A stretch of 64,000 nucleotides of DNA from Ischnura elegans (GCF_921293095.1 NC_060250.1:11240001-11304000), one strand, 5' to 3'. Counted from the first letter of the stretch, positions 32,307-44,534 are shown. The notes: generated from the letters alone by a model not told the origin. Translations and numbers: made by a program.

Positions 32307-35204
32307 AGAATCAGAGAGAAACCCTGGCGAGACTATCTTCCGAAGAAATAGACAAACGCAGAGGATACCCCAGAAGACCTGTATTTTAAATAATAACCAC
32401 ACGCAGAAGTCTCAATTCAGATTTCTTATTACACCTAGTTGTAAGAAGTAAAAATTTGACTGCATATGTACAGGTAAATCAATATGTATCCATGTATAAA
32501 AGTGGTGTAAAGTTAATCACCGTAATTCGTTGATTTACACAAATTAAAGCGTGTTCATGTGTTTTGAACCCTTTTCCGATGTTACTAATAAATAAATTGT
32601 CGTCCTATCGCGCTACCAAGGAATTCACCCCTTTAACTGCACCAAAAATGAGAGTTTAATATTTTTTCCATCCGCAATATTTTAAAATGTATTTTAAGCA
32701 ATACTCACCGATTCCACAGTACTTTCTGAATGGCGCCTTCATCTCGTCGTCGCGCGTATGCAGGTACAATGCGAGAACATAAAAAAAACAGCCGAAATTG
32801 AAATGGGGTGAGGATAACCCTCTTGATATAGTGTGCTCCGCCATATTCATACGTCACGCGCTTTCTAACTCGTCAGGTGTCAGCAGTGGGCACATTGGCG
32901 CCTCCATAATGAACGCCGCCCCTGCCACCCCTGTGCGCGCGGGAATGAATGCACCCATTCCATCCAGGGCCTCAACCGCCACGCCGCGCCGGTTGTCTAA
33001 CGCCCCTCACGAGCCTAAAACCCGTCAAACACCGCGTCCTCAATAAAATGCTTTTGTGAATCGGTTGTCACTAGGGCGCGCTTTCTGCCCGTGACGTATC
33101 TTTCACGGTGACAGTGATTTACCGAACTTCTTTTTTTTTCTTTCCTTTGCTTCTCGTATTCTTTTTTATCTATATTTTTTCATCCCTCACGAGACGGCAC
33201 AAACGCGATGGCGTTATGTGTAGCCGAGAGAGAAAAAGACAGAAAAAAAACTCACCCGCGGCAACGTTGGTGGATTATTTGTCTCACCTCCAGATAGCAT
33301 GATGGCAGATTTTTGTTCTCATCCATTTTTTTTGCTTTCTTTACCAATTCACTTCGCGTATTTTCGTCGCCGAGGGAAGCCGGAAAAATCTCATCGCGCT
33401 CGCAAGTGCACCACGCGTTTTCGCGTGAGGTGTGATCGCGTGATGGAAGTGGCTTATCTGACGTGACTGCCAGAAATCACGAGATGAGTGATAATGGATC
33501 AGGGATGAGCGGCCATTCAAACATTCACTCGCAGGCATTGAGATTTGTTTGGTTTACGATGGAATCGCCGACATCGATTCGTCAATGATGCAGATCAGTC
33601 AGACAAAAAAAACATGTGCGACAGAAAATATGATGCATGAATGCAATTCTTTCCAGGGAATTATTTTCGTGATATCTTCACGGGATGTCCACCGCTTTAA
33701 TGCATTTTATTTAACCAAAACTTTAACGAACGACTCGTCCATCGTTATTGGGGAGAATGAATAAATTTGATTGAACAAAAATGTTGACATGTTGAGGCCA
33801 GAAAAAGTTACAACAATCAGTTTACTCCTAATCGGCTGGGAAGTTGTAGGTAATATGGAAATTGTAATATTACTTCCTCCTTTTTATCTGAATCACCAAC
33901 ATATTTCCAGCCATTCCAATGTACTCATTCTGTGGAGTAAAACTGCAAGATGTATGAGTATTTCTACTTAGACATAGCCTACTCACCAATTACCACCAGC
34001 ATAACTATTATTCTACCGTTTTGGCGGAGAAAATATTTTTTCGTCAGAAAACTTTTCTCACGTAAAGAAATAATGCTTTAAAAATCAGTCAAAAATATTA
34101 AACAAAAAATACTTCAATAGAGAGACTAGAAATGGTTGCAGATTAAATTATTGATGATAGATATAATAAGATTTTCAAATAACTCACAAACAACATCTGT
34201 GATTTGGATAGCGGTGACTAACGGCTTATACAGGAGCAATAACGTTACTCACGAAAGGATTGCAGCTTCTCCTGAGTTTTATCAGATGGGCTTCAAGTAA
34301 AATATATAATAGGTCACCTGCTGCAAATTTAATTGGCAACACTTAGGTTTCTTTACTCACCAAAATGAAATAAGAGTGTAAGAATTGAATGGAGGCAGAC
34401 TTTTTCCAGCCGCTTTACTTCATGAGATGGCACAAAAATAGACAGACAATAACGAAACAGGAAAATATGTTTATTGGTAATGATTAATATCATTATAATT
34501 ATTTTAATCAATAATTTAGTTTTTTGTTCCAATTTTATATCTTAAAAATATAGTTAAAACAAAATGGGCCATTACTGAAGACAAATTATTATAAGGGAAA
34601 TTCACTCCCTCATGAACAATTTCGTATTCGAACAATCGCGTATTCACAATCGGCGCATTCATTTCGGAAGTCTATCTGGCCTTTTCCCACGCGTCCATAT
34701 ATTTTATAAATTCCACAGTAATTATAATTTTGGGAATGAGCAACTTACAATTTCACAAGCCAGATCTGCGGTCAAAGTTCCAACCACATTTGTCATTAGG
34801 AATCCCTTATGTCATACTAGGCTACCGACATTTGGGACTTCTCTCTTTTCGCCAGATTTTTATAAAGTTTGCGCATTCCTTCATCCTAATAGGTTTTCTT
34901 CAAAATTTACATCAATAGGTATTTCTATCTATTATTATTTTCGGCTAAATTCTGAAACAGAATACTTTAATTTAATTTAGTCTCCCTTTTACCCATTGTT
35001 CTGGGTTCAGTGCTTCATAGCGGTATTGCAGCATACTTATATTTTAGAAGTCTTCTGAAATTCAAAACCTTATTCTAACGATGTTTATAGTCAAACTTAG
35101 AGTGAAAAGTTTACAAAAGAAAGCACCAACCGTCTCATCACGGTTTTTCAATTTGGATTCGCCAAATTTCGTCAAATGAGGAAATAAATTTCACTGAGGC
35201 TGTA
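32307..35204. other. Mostly unassigned; GC-rich block at 32880-33060
   Basis: 32880-33060 is CpG-rich and opens an 82-codon frame (32798-33046) of Ala/Pro/Arg-rich character with no known domain. T-rich runs follow at 33127-33180. A 122-codon frame at 34612-34980 has no recognised content. The rest is AT-rich with nothing seen. Confidence 0.45.
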
Positions 35205-35528
35205 ACACTATGACATCGTACAAAACACCGTCCATGATGCCCACGCTTCAAGTGGGGGATCGGGTGATTAGCCACGTCGTGCTGGCTTCAAACAATCTGG
35301 GTCCCTGAGCAAATTACGACGGTAGTGGAAATTTTCAGAGACTGCCCGATCCCTGATTGAGTTTTTTATGGAGTGCACACTTCAAGGGTAGCACTCCGTC
35401 CGTCGGATGGGACGTTAAACCGTGGTCCCCTTGACGCATTTCGCTAAGAGCATGCTAACGCCGACACCGGCTTTTCCCTGCACCATTACTTCCTTCATGG
35501 CACAATTGACCTCATTCCCTCCTTCAAA
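35205..35528 (+). repeat. Repeat with a conserved core (SINE-like)
   Basis: The core GCACTCCGTCCGTCGGATGG and then GACGTTAAACCGTGGTCCCC (35385-35432) is a sequence I recall as recurring in many arthropod genomes, probably a conserved SINE or element core. I am not sure of the family name. The copy is cut on its right by the Tigger-like MITE. Confidence 0.5.
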
Positions 35529-35530
35529 TA

Positions 35531-36012
35531 CAGTGAAACCTCAGTTAGCGAACGCCTCTGATAACGAACAATTCGGATAACGACCAAATATTTCGTTAAA
35601 TATTTGCCTCGGATAGCGAACAAAATTTCGGTTAGCGAACAGATGTGTAGCGGCCATGTTTTTGTTCGGTGCTGTGCGACCCCAAATGGATACAAAGTAA
35701 TACCTTCCTCCACTCACGCCATCACATGGCAGTAAAAACGGTTAGTTATCCTATGTTTCCTTAGGTTTAAATGCTTTCTTCAATGTTTTTATTTATATTT
35801 AACTCAATTTGTACCGTATTTTAACTATTCTCATTTAAAATTCATGCCTATATAGCCTGTAACTTTCATATAATAGAGAGTCAATAGGAGCTAGGAACCA
35901 ATTGTTCCTATTTCCTTCATTTCTTATTGGGAAAATTGTTTCGGATAGCGAAAATTTCGGATAACGACCAACTTTCTGGAATGGATTGTAGTCGTTGTCG
36001 GAGGTTTTACTG
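35531..36012. mobile_element. pogo/Tigger-like MITE
   Basis: The left end CAGTGAAACCTCAGTTAGCG (35531) and the right end GTCGGAGGTTTTACTG (inverted, to 36012) share the CAGTRAAACCTC terminus of Tigger-like elements, with TA on both sides (35529-35530, 36013-36014). Internal repeats of GGATAGCGAA and GGATAACGA lie near both ends (35572-35640 and 35941-35970). The middle 300 bases are AT-rich and non-coding. Confidence 0.85.
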
Positions 36013-36014
36013 TA

Positions 36015-36349
36015 CTCTACCGTACCCTAGGATAAAATGCTAATAAATTGCCAGCGCGGAACGTAAAAATGAATTTTATTTCCCCAAAGGCTATGGAAAA
36101 CGCTTATTAGTGTCCATTGCACAACTGAAAGCTTACTTCTAATTTTTGTTCACATGCTACATCTTAGGTAAATTGCACTTCTAGATTTAAAAAAAATACC
36201 AAATACAACGACGTTCCAATAAAATAAAATACGGTGTACATTTTTGTTTAAAAATCTACAAGCACATATTTCATTTTGAAGGAAGTTTAAAAGCCCCCAA
36301 AAGTTGAAGTTGAAACTTGTAATATAAATGCTATGTTCTAAATGTGCCA
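36015..36349. other. AT-rich stretch, nothing recognised
   Basis: No repeats or domains seen between the MITE and the tail-like sequence. Confidence 0.5.
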
Positions 36350-36450
36350 CATGTTGTATTGAATAACTGGAACCTTCTGACAAGCCATATGGCTTAGAAG
36401 GACCAAGTGTGTATATGCAAATAAAGGCAATAAATAAAGAAAAAAAGTAG
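36350..36450 (+). repeat. Possible LINE/retroposon 3' tail
   Basis: AAGCCATATGGCTT, a 14-bp perfect palindrome (36382-36395), is followed by AAATAAAGGCAATAAATAAAG. Tails of this kind, with AATAAA units after a short hairpin, occur at the 3' ends of some LINEs. No coding part precedes it. Confidence 0.35.
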
Positions 36451-36603
36451 CATACTGACGCAGACCTATGAGAAGCGTACCGTCGTGTTCATTTTGAAAG
36501 TACTGAGAGTTTTAGAGAGAGGAATTTATGAAACCATTAAGTTCTCCGTTCAAACATGAACATTTTCAGGATAAGCACGAAGCATAGGTACTCAGTAGCA
36601 CAG

Positions 36604-36861
36604 AGGGATGCCGACTTACAAAAAATGTTGGGGGGGCCAAAACGGGGATCTTGCCCCGGGAAATTTTATAAGTAGTGAATTTTAAGATTTTTAAGCATTG
36701 TAGGAGTCATATGATAAACATTAGAAACCTGATAACTCGAATCTCTATATCTGGACACTCCGGTGAAAATCGACAACCCTGACCCATTTTTCCTCACACC
36801 CATAGCGAATTTTCGAGGGGGCTGGGGCCCCCTCAGGTCCCATGGAGTTGGCGCCACTGTT
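36604..36861. mobile_element. Small element bounded by CAG(T/A)GG...CCACTG
   Basis: The left side CAGAGGGATGCCGACTT with a G7 run and the right side GAGGGGGCTGGGGCCCCCTC and GTTGGCGCCACTG are roughly inverted. TAGCACA lies just outside both ends with one mismatch (36595-36603 and 36862-36869), a possible 7-8 bp target duplication. The ends recall the 31916 element but are not the same. Confidence 0.45.
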
Positions 36862-37149
36862 AGCACATTTCCACATTGATTAACAGTAGGATGATATCAA
36901 GTTACATATTTCAAAGTATCGAGTTACTTTTCACGCTATTAGTTGCAACGAGAGTCCGTTCACATTGCTCAAACGGTTATATAGAAGATTGGAAGTAGGT
37001 AAGGACATATTTATCACACTGCTTCCGCGGATTAGTAATCTTCTACTACTTATGTTTCGCGATTTTTGCATACTCGAGCCAATTGAGACATTATCTCCAC
37101 TCAAAAACTTTCACGGCTCGCTAGAAACCGAACTAATAAAACAAAGAAA

Positions 37150-37870
37150 TGGAATTGGGTCTCTTCTGACGGATGGCTGAAATTCCGACCGGCCTTGTCA
37201 ACCACTCGAACACGGTCGGAAGGAGGGGGAAATAGGGGAGACGCCGTGGCAGCGGAACCTGGGGATGAAATGCTTCCATTCCACCCCTCCAACCCACTGC
37301 CCTTACTATACATATGTACAGTCCTCTCTCTCCTTTGCCATTCCTCCCCTACACATGATATTGGAGTGGGTTTTTGTTTTCCACGTGAGCCGCCCGCTAA
37401 CCTAACGGGATGCATGAGGCGAACCCATCAATAAGTATCAAGGATCTCCAATTCACTCGTGCATGCGATCCTCTTTATTTTTCTCTTTCCTTCGAACCCA
37501 ACCCTGCTCTCCTCTTCGGGACCCGCTATTCTGCTGTTTTTGATTTATTTTCCAGACCTCTCTCTCCCTTTGGTCCTCCATCTATGCTCGTGTTTTTTCT
37601 CCTTCTTTTATTTGGCCAGCCCTTCGGGAATCTGGATGGCGCGCGGTTCGTTTCACAACTCCGCCCCATAATGCCCTGTGAGGGTGTCCCATTACTCCGA
37701 ACTATGCCGATGGAGTTAGCGCGTCAGCAGTTACCTCTAGTGCAGCTCGCGAAAATGGAGCAGGCGGCGGGCGAGTTACCATGGATACCACCTACTGAGG
37801 CTGCTAACGACGCACACAGCGACAGCGCTCCTTTTTCTCCTGGTGGACGGCCGGCGAAGGAATGAATGCA
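37150..37870 (+). other. GC-rich, pyrimidine-rich block with two long frames
   Basis: The block rises in G+C and CpG. The plus strand opens frames of 79 and 151 codons and the minus strand one of 104. Part of the longest frame is noted separately as a possible small secreted protein. Otherwise it looks like the other pyrimidine-rich blocks in the window. Confidence 0.35.
37584..37865 (+). CDS. Possible small secreted protein, doubtful
   Basis: From ATG at 37584 the frame gives 93 residues. MLVFFLLLLFGQPFGNLDGA looks like a signal peptide with possible cleavage after the second Ala/Gly group. The rest reads RFVSQLRPIMPCEGVPLL, ARQQLPLVQLAKMEQAAGEL and PFSPGGRPAKE before a stop. The mature part is balanced in composition, with one Cys and no recognised domain. 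The hydrophobic start could simply come from a CT-rich tract, and no transcript signals are evident. Confidence 0.2.
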   Translation: MLVFFLLLLFGQPFGNLDGARFVSQLRPIMPCEGVPLLRTMPMELARQQLPLVQLAKMEQAAGELPWIPPTEAANDAHSDSAPFSPGGRPAKE

Positions 37871-38819
37871 TGGGTCCCCTCTCCACTCCAATGCACTGAG
37901 CGTTTGCGTTTTGAAAGTTTTGCGTCGTGTCTACGTGCATGCACGCAGCATGAATGTATGCAGCAAACGATGTAGAACCACACGTATTTCTAAAGAGAAA
38001 GGAATGATTTTTTTATGCATCTATCCAGAACACCGTGTCATCGTAATGGAATGCTTCAAACTTTAGGGCCATGAGTTTGAAATGATACTGTGTACGTGTA
38101 AAGAGAGCAAAATGGGTCACTACGTAAAACTAAATGATTAACTTCAGAATATGGGTCAGGGCCAAATATCACCCCCGCCCTTTGGTTTCCGTATTCGATT
38201 GAAGGATAGAATTCAAAGATATTCCAGTTAAAAATCGGTTACGCATGGGTAGCTTAAAATTGCTGAATTATTGTATTCTAGTATCTTAACCAATTTTCGC
38301 ACAGCGCGGCCAATACCTATGTGCATTTTTCGTAATTAAACCCACACAGTGCGTTCGATCAATATTTAATACTTGGTGTAAATGAGATTTAGCGTATTTA
38401 AGTTTAGGATATTTTTTTATAAAATCTGGTATACATATAGTTAGTTTGAGCGATACAGCCACCAACCTACATGCCTCCCTATACTTACGATCACTATATT
38501 TCATGCTCCCCTCCGTCATTGACACTGGCCGAATCTACATCTGTATAGCATATGGCCACTAGCATTCTTTCAATCCTGGTTTACAAGGCAAAACTGGGAG
38601 AACCTACGAGTCAACAATGGCATTTGAACTCGAATAAAAACGAAAACAGCAATCCATAAATTGAAATGGGGAGAGTCAACATATTTAAAAAACATTAGGT
38701 CAGTGCTAGACATTAAATAGAAACAGTGCTGAAATTAAACCATTAATCATGCAATACGGGCTTCGCTATTTATCTCACTATTTCAGGAAAATCTAAACTC
38801 TTATAGCATTACGAAATCA
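37871..38819. other. Unassigned; 79-codon frame on minus at 38286-38525
   Basis: The frame reads MKYSDRKYREACRLVAVSLK and onward, ending HRYWPRCAKIG. It is Lys/Arg rich and unrecognised. Nothing else seen. Confidence 0.4.
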
Positions 38820-39060
38820 CCCCAGCACTCAGTGATTCCACTCGAAGGTTGGTACGGATAGGTGATCGTAGAACCTACCCCGGACGTATCCTTAAACGAG
38901 TGAATGGCACACTTTCACGGTAGGGAAGCCAGTCCTTTTTTTCTGGGCCAACTCGCACTTCGAGAAGTTTGCCTGAAGGCTTCATCCGGGATTTGAACCC
39001 GCGATCCTTCGATCAGAATCAGAACACCCCACCCACGGACCTGCCAAGCTTCCCTACCTT
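38820..39060 (-). repeat. tRNA-derived SINE, best-preserved copy
   Basis: On the minus strand the head has GAAGCTTGGCAGGTCCGTGG (A-box region) and a textbook B box in GCGGGTTCAAATCCCGG, followed by GAAGCCTTCAGGCAAACTTC, TCGAAGTGCGAGTTGGCCC and a 3' end with ATCCGTACCAACCTTCGAG. A and B boxes at tRNA spacing show that it is a pol III-type retroposon. Length is about 235 bp. Confidence 0.8.
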
Positions 39061-41489
39061 TCGAAAATAGACCTAAGTTTATTAGAAATATTAATAAAAT
39101 ATTTTTAGACATACGGGACGGGAACTTTATATTTTTGCAGCTTCCGTAAAGCACACAATCAACGAACTATTTGAACGGATTCCATTTTTAAAAGTACTTG
39201 CCTTTTATGAGATTACCTCCATGCCTACTCTTTCATCCTGAAATACTAATAAAAGCTGTTGATGGGATCACACGTGTCCCTTATTTTCTTTGTGAATCGT
39301 CACTGATTCTTTGTATAGTCTCCTGCCGACTGAGATAAATCTAAAACCATACGCAGTGATATTCATTGAAACTACGCAAAAAATATAAATAGCAGTTTGA
39401 CACACCGTAAGGCTTGCATTAGCGGAAGTTCAGGGACATAAGCCAGTGATTTACAAGGAAGAAGTTTCCCCATTCAAAGGGACGTATTGAGGTCAAAGTG
39501 TTTTCATTTCCGTCACGTGTTGGCACATTCTCTTTAATTCTCTGGGGGATTTTTTATGGCTTAAATTGCAAGCATTCACGGAGTAAAAACTACTTTGTAC
39601 CCCACTGTACTACTACGTCACTGATTAAACCTTACGTTATACCTGTAAATAAATGAAACTAAGTAGGCGTGAAAGAAATTTTAAACGCAAATTCTCTTTT
39701 GATGTTTATCCAATACCAAGAATACTCTGTAAGAGCGAATGATTATCTACAGTCCGCATATCACCCCTCAAAAAAATTGTGCCTTGCATATAAGTTGGAC
39801 AATATTTACTTTTACACTACCAGTAATAAGTGAGTGAATACTTTTTCACCATTCGAATTTCACTTTTTACCATATTTTTTTTCATTCATTCACTATTCAT
39901 GGCCTAAATGCATATTAGAAACTCATATTTTTAATGATTGATTTACTTCCGAGATATCTACGGTATCGAGTTAGAAAAATGCCTTTACAGGGTAACATGT
40001 TGCAAAAATGGATTTTAAGATAAAGTCTATCGCACATACACCTCTCCTGAGCATCAAAATGCGCACATATGACGTTATTAGGCACCATTAGCAGCCATCT
40101 ATTCGATCAAAATGAGCAAATACTTAGAATATTGAAATCTAAATACCGTTTTTCACCACTACTTTTTTCAACAAAGCTCGCAAGTACCTGCAATTTTGAG
40201 GAAAGTATAATCTTCCATATTATGGAAGGCTGAAAATAGACCTTATATGAATTAATCTCACCTCATAAAAGCAATTTCGGAATAGCTTTAATCAAAGCAA
40301 ATCATGTCCAACTGCTAGCAATCGAATATTCATCAGCGTGTTTTCAACATTCCCATACGTTGACATGCATCATTACTTCGTTCTTAATATTAGCAAAAAA
40401 TTATTGTCATGTCAACCTCTATTCTCATTTACTGACATTTCAGCGGAAATAATGGTTGATGAGGAAAATTATAAGGAATCAAGGCATTTCTTTGAAGGTG
40501 TAAACTCTGTTCTGATCCACGCGTCCCTTCATTTTATTCCATAGAGATAATCAGTTAATATCTTCATTACAAATACATAGTTACGGCCGTTGTACTTTAT
40601 TCTTTTAAGAGGCACTGTCATAATATTTTCCGAGGACCACATGAGGGTGTTGAAAATCCCGCTCAGGAGAAACTCTTAAAGCCGAAACCCCGGAATTGAC
40701 AGTCTAAGACTTCATTTGACGGCCTCTTCAGTATCTGTGATTAGCTAATTTTTTGGGAAGCCGATCAAAAAAACCACATTAAACTGTGACCTCGTTGGCG
40801 GGTGCAAATAATATTTCTCGCATCGTAATTTATACTCTGGAGTTTTACCAAAAGATGACTAATTAAGTAAAAAAACTTAAATTCATCCTTCTCTGATGGC
40901 AAACAAGAAAACTGGATAAATGTGGTTTCCTATCGAGGTCCGACACGTTCCTATTCATCAGGGAAGTTCATCATAACTTCTTGACGAGGAAGCGTTGGAT
41001 AATGAACACACTCACCCGGCTGAAAACCCTAGAAAACCTTATCCAGTATATTCCTCGAGAAAGCATCACATCTTTCTACAAGTAAATGAATCTCCAGTCA
41101 TAGATTAAATGAAGATATTTGCGATGTTGAGGAAAATGAGTACCTAATAGTAGTTTAAAGGTTACTGGTAATTTTCCACAAATTCTTCCTAAAATAGTAC
41201 TCGTGGAATGTTGTCCAAAATTTGATTAAATAATTTTAGAGCTTTTTATTTAATCATTTGTTAGGATTTATCCATTTTAAGCCTCGATCAATTTTCTATG
41301 GATACGTAACGCATTCTTCTCTCCCCGATTGACGACGAAAAGAGGTAGAGGTAAAGAGTAGTCCACGAAATGCTGTTTTCTTCCTCCCCGCAACTTGCAT
41401 CTACACCCATCATAAATTGAGAGCATTGATCGTCAACTATTATCAACCATGAGGGCTATTTCAAATCGGTGCGACCTTTTAAATGCAGT
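39061..41489. other. AT-rich stretch, nothing recognised
   Basis: Nothing but short AT-driven frames. No repeat pairs or RNA genes seen. Confidence 0.5.
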
Positions 41490-41705
41490 AGTGACTGAGT
41501 GATTCAATCCAAAGTTTTTTTGGATACGCGGGGGTAGAGCTCACAACAAACTAAGGCAGAGACGTGTTTAAATCCACACATTCAAGGTAGGGACGTCACT
41601 TACCTTCCCTGGGCTATCTTGTACTTTGAGGATATTTGCTTGAGGGTTCCGATTCATAATATGGATTTTAAACTCGGGACTCTTCGATCACCACGCCCCA
41701 AATTT
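41490..41705 (-). repeat. tRNA-derived SINE copy
   Basis: Plus-strand landmarks GAGTGATTCAATCCAAAG, GGGGGTAGAGCTCAC, CTTGAGGGTTCCGATTC and AACTCGGGACTCTTCGATCA match, in order, the copies at 29.3 and 38.9 kb. The body is slightly expanded. Confidence 0.7.
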
Positions 41706-43489
41706 TTTGTAGAATTGGCTCACGAGAATTGCCACCCATCAACGAGTTTTCCCAATTTGTAATAAATTGGCAAAGCATACTATCCTATAAATCAATTTTT
41801 TTAAATATAAGTCAATGGTGGCAGAAACTTCTACGATTGAGGATTGCACTCCCAAAAAAGCTACCCTCCACCACGATTGGTTGACCCCGATTCAGCAAAC
41901 AACACACGTGCGGTGGAGCATTGTGAACCAACCAGAAACTCTATCCCCGTTCACCTGCTGTTTGACTGGGGTTTTCCCTGCATGGATGCAAAGGGAATGG
42001 AGCGCGTGCATCTACGCTCGTGACTCAATTACAGCACAGTATTTTCTCCTCATATGCACAACCACACACGGGAGTCTCCGTAAATGACTGACCACCGACT
42101 GCAAGCACCGCACGCGCCGGAGAACCCCGTTCAGACATGCTTCAGGGGTTCAAGGGAGGGGGGAGTTTTCTGATGAAAAAGTGAAATAAGGGTGCTACTT
42201 CTCATTTGTCAGGCCACACCTAAAATACACTGCGAGGATATGGGATCCGGCGAAGAAAGAATTAATTCGTGAACTCGATTAAAATACAAAGGAAAGCCAG
42301 CTGATTCAAAAACTGCCATGAGCGAAATGCAAGCGGTGCACACCCCATTATAACTATGAAACTATCTATAAACCTGCGAATATAAGCAATGTTTTCTGTT
42401 TAATCATTAGATGAATGTATTCGTTGAAAAACACAGTTTAGTTTTAGGACAGTACAGGAATTATTTTTTTCCCGAACAATGAATGAAATAATTAGTACAA
42501 GGTAGTACTCAGCACTTCCTTTTTTATCAGCTTTTAGCTGGTGTCCTTTCACCCCCGCCACACGCCTATTAATCAAGCATGCGGATTACATGTAGGTGTA
42601 GATTTATACGGCCCTAGTGCCAAAAAAATAACAAGTGGATTTGACGCGAGCTTCCATTCCATTGACCTTCTAGCCAGCATAGGAGATAGTTCAGGGATTA
42701 ATACTAGAGTAGGGAATTAGGTAGCGAGCGCACTATCAATCGTGTGTATAGATAGGCACGGGGAGCATGCAGGCCGGATAAGACTCGCAAACACGGCCTC
42801 ATGAGTGAGTGACGCTTCCCACCTGAAGCAGCGCTGCTCTCAGTTCACCGATAGAACAGACATCATTTTGATTTGACCTCTCTCTTTCCCCGACTAACTC
42901 TCCTCTCCATTGCGCACGGCGAGTTGCCCGACCCCGGCAAAACGCACTCACACCATCTCTATCCTACAACCCCATTCAAACCACTATGAGAGCTGACCCT
43001 CAACTTGTTCCGAGTGCCGAACGTGTTTTTACGGCATTTCCCACAGTGCGAAAGAGAGATAGAGAGAGAAGCTTGACGTCAGCAAAACAAGGGCTTCGAC
43101 ATAAACCACCGCCCCATACGAACTAACCCCGTCGAGCGAAAAAAATAAACTCCACGAGTCCTTTTTCTGAATTCATACGCCATTGCCATTGATCAAGCCA
43201 ACACCATTTAAAGCGGCGATAATCTGTTCGGGACGGGAGTGAATATTGATCGGGAAAGACCGCTCCACAAGTGACGGCGTAAATTTAAATTTTTACCGGA
43301 ACGCATCCAAAAAAAATGAAGTTTAAAAAAAATCAAACGTGGCCTCGATTCGTTCACAGAAGGGCTTCAAGAGTCGGCGGTAGATGTTGAGTAGTGCACT
43401 AATTTACAGATTGGTCGAATATAATGAACGTGAAAAAATTGAACCTAGTAATTCCCCTTTACACTTCTAGTGTTTTACCGATTAAGGTA
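41706..43489. other. Unassigned; GC-richer from 41800 to 43150
   Basis: CpG and C+T content rise, a 90-codon frame opens at 41815-42087 with no recognised content, and GAGAGATAGAGAGAGAAG repeats occur near 43050. No domain or repeat ends found. Confidence 0.4.
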
Positions 43490-43961
43490 GGTTTTTAGGT
43501 TATTTGCGAATTATTCTGGCTGTCTCCTTTCCTCTCATAGATTTCTCTCTTCAATTCACAATAAAGCCTACTCCCTCCCTTTTGTTTAACTAAAAATCAT
43601 ATTTTTTTCCTTCCTCTCCCTCGTTTACCTAACATTCATCCTCTAAAACTGTATTCAACATCCCCTCCCCGCTAAGTATTCACTCCATCCATACCTTCTG
43701 TCTCCTCCGTGTCTCATCCAGAAGCTCCCTCTCTCTACGCTCCAGCACTTCGCCATCCTTCCTCTTCTCCGTCCACTTCACTTTTTCATTCTTCTCTAGA
43801 CCCACATCTCGATCTCCTTTGAATACGTAATTCTTTTGCTGAAGTCCATCCATGCAGCTGTTACCGTTTTCTTCTAATTTGCTATTCGAATAGTTGAATT
43901 GCGCGACCATCTTAAATTTTTTCCTCCAAATTTTATCATGGTTATTTTTAATGATTCTCAT
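43490..43961 (-). pseudogene. LINE reverse transcriptase, C-terminal fragment (second copy)
   Basis: The minus strand reads LEKNEKVKWTEKRKDGEVLE, RRERELLDETRRRQKVWME, then a stop, ILSGEGMLNTVLEDE, a stop, and VNEGEEGKK. The family has 'RMEKVSW.EK..NEEVL.R..EKR.LL.TI.RR.KNWIGHVLRGDGLL..V.EG...GKRGRGR'. The order and spacing agree, with stops replacing several positions. It is independent of the copy at 0.5-1.1 kb and slightly closer to the consensus in the middle part. The catalytic core is absent. Confidence 0.7.
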
Positions 43962-44186
43962 TTTGAAATTAACGGAAGTTTATGGAGCCTAGACCACGGA
44001 TAAACAGCTTTCGGATGGTGTGGTATTCTAACTGATAGAGGTTTATGTTGGGTGAAGGCGCTATACAGTTTTTCCACTTAAGGCACAGGTGGCTATCCAA
44101 GAGATTCCCTGACCATACGGTTATTTCCCTTGCATTAATTCAATTATCCAACCTCTTCAATAAATGACATTTAGATACCCATGCAG

Positions 44187-44534
44187 TCAGAGGTGGATCC
44201 AGGATTTGTTTCTGAGGGAGGGGGGGACAAGGATCTGACAGGTAAACGATCAGCTCAAACTTGATATTAAAAACAAGATACAACGATTATAGCACGAAAT
44301 ATTTTCTCCATAACGATCTGACAGGCAAGCGATCTATTCATACTTGATATTAAAAACAAGAGACAACAATTACAGTACGAAATATTCTCTTTATTTTAAT
44401 ATGAAAGTTATTAGTAAGAAATTAAATGAGTTAGGCTCCCGGTTACACAAAAAAACGAAAGTAATGATAACCGTAAACACCGCATCATGGGGAGGGGGGA
44501 ACGCCCTCCCCCCTAAATCTGCCTATACCTGCAA
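44187..44534. mobile_element. MITE of the CAGNGGNGGATCCAGG type with internal duplication
   Basis: The left side has CAGAGGTGGATCCAGG and a G-run. The right side has CGCCCTCCCCCCTAAATCTG then CCTATACCTG, resembling the C-run and GATCCGCCACTG right end of the 85-bp element at 31916. The interior contains two 83-bp tandem units. No 8-bp duplication is visible and the right end is eroded, so the family link is tentative. Confidence 0.5.
44232..44397 (+). repeat. Tandem duplication, two 83-bp units
   Basis: Units start GATCTGACAGGTAAACGATC at 44232 and GATCTGACAGGCAAGCGATC at 44315. Both contain CTTGATATTAAAAACAAGA and end with CACGAAATATT or TACGAAATATT. Identity is roughly 85%. Confidence 0.85.

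Noticed and set aside
34612..34980. 122-codon frame
   Set aside because: AT-rich, unrecognised, with a second overlapping frame. It does not look like a gene.
37410..37865. 151-codon frame as a full gene
   Set aside because: The N-terminal half is low-complexity. Only the last 93 residues were kept as a doubtful candidate.
38820..39060. tRNA gene on minus
   Set aside because: It has a good B box, but the sequence continues into a SINE body repeated elsewhere in the window.
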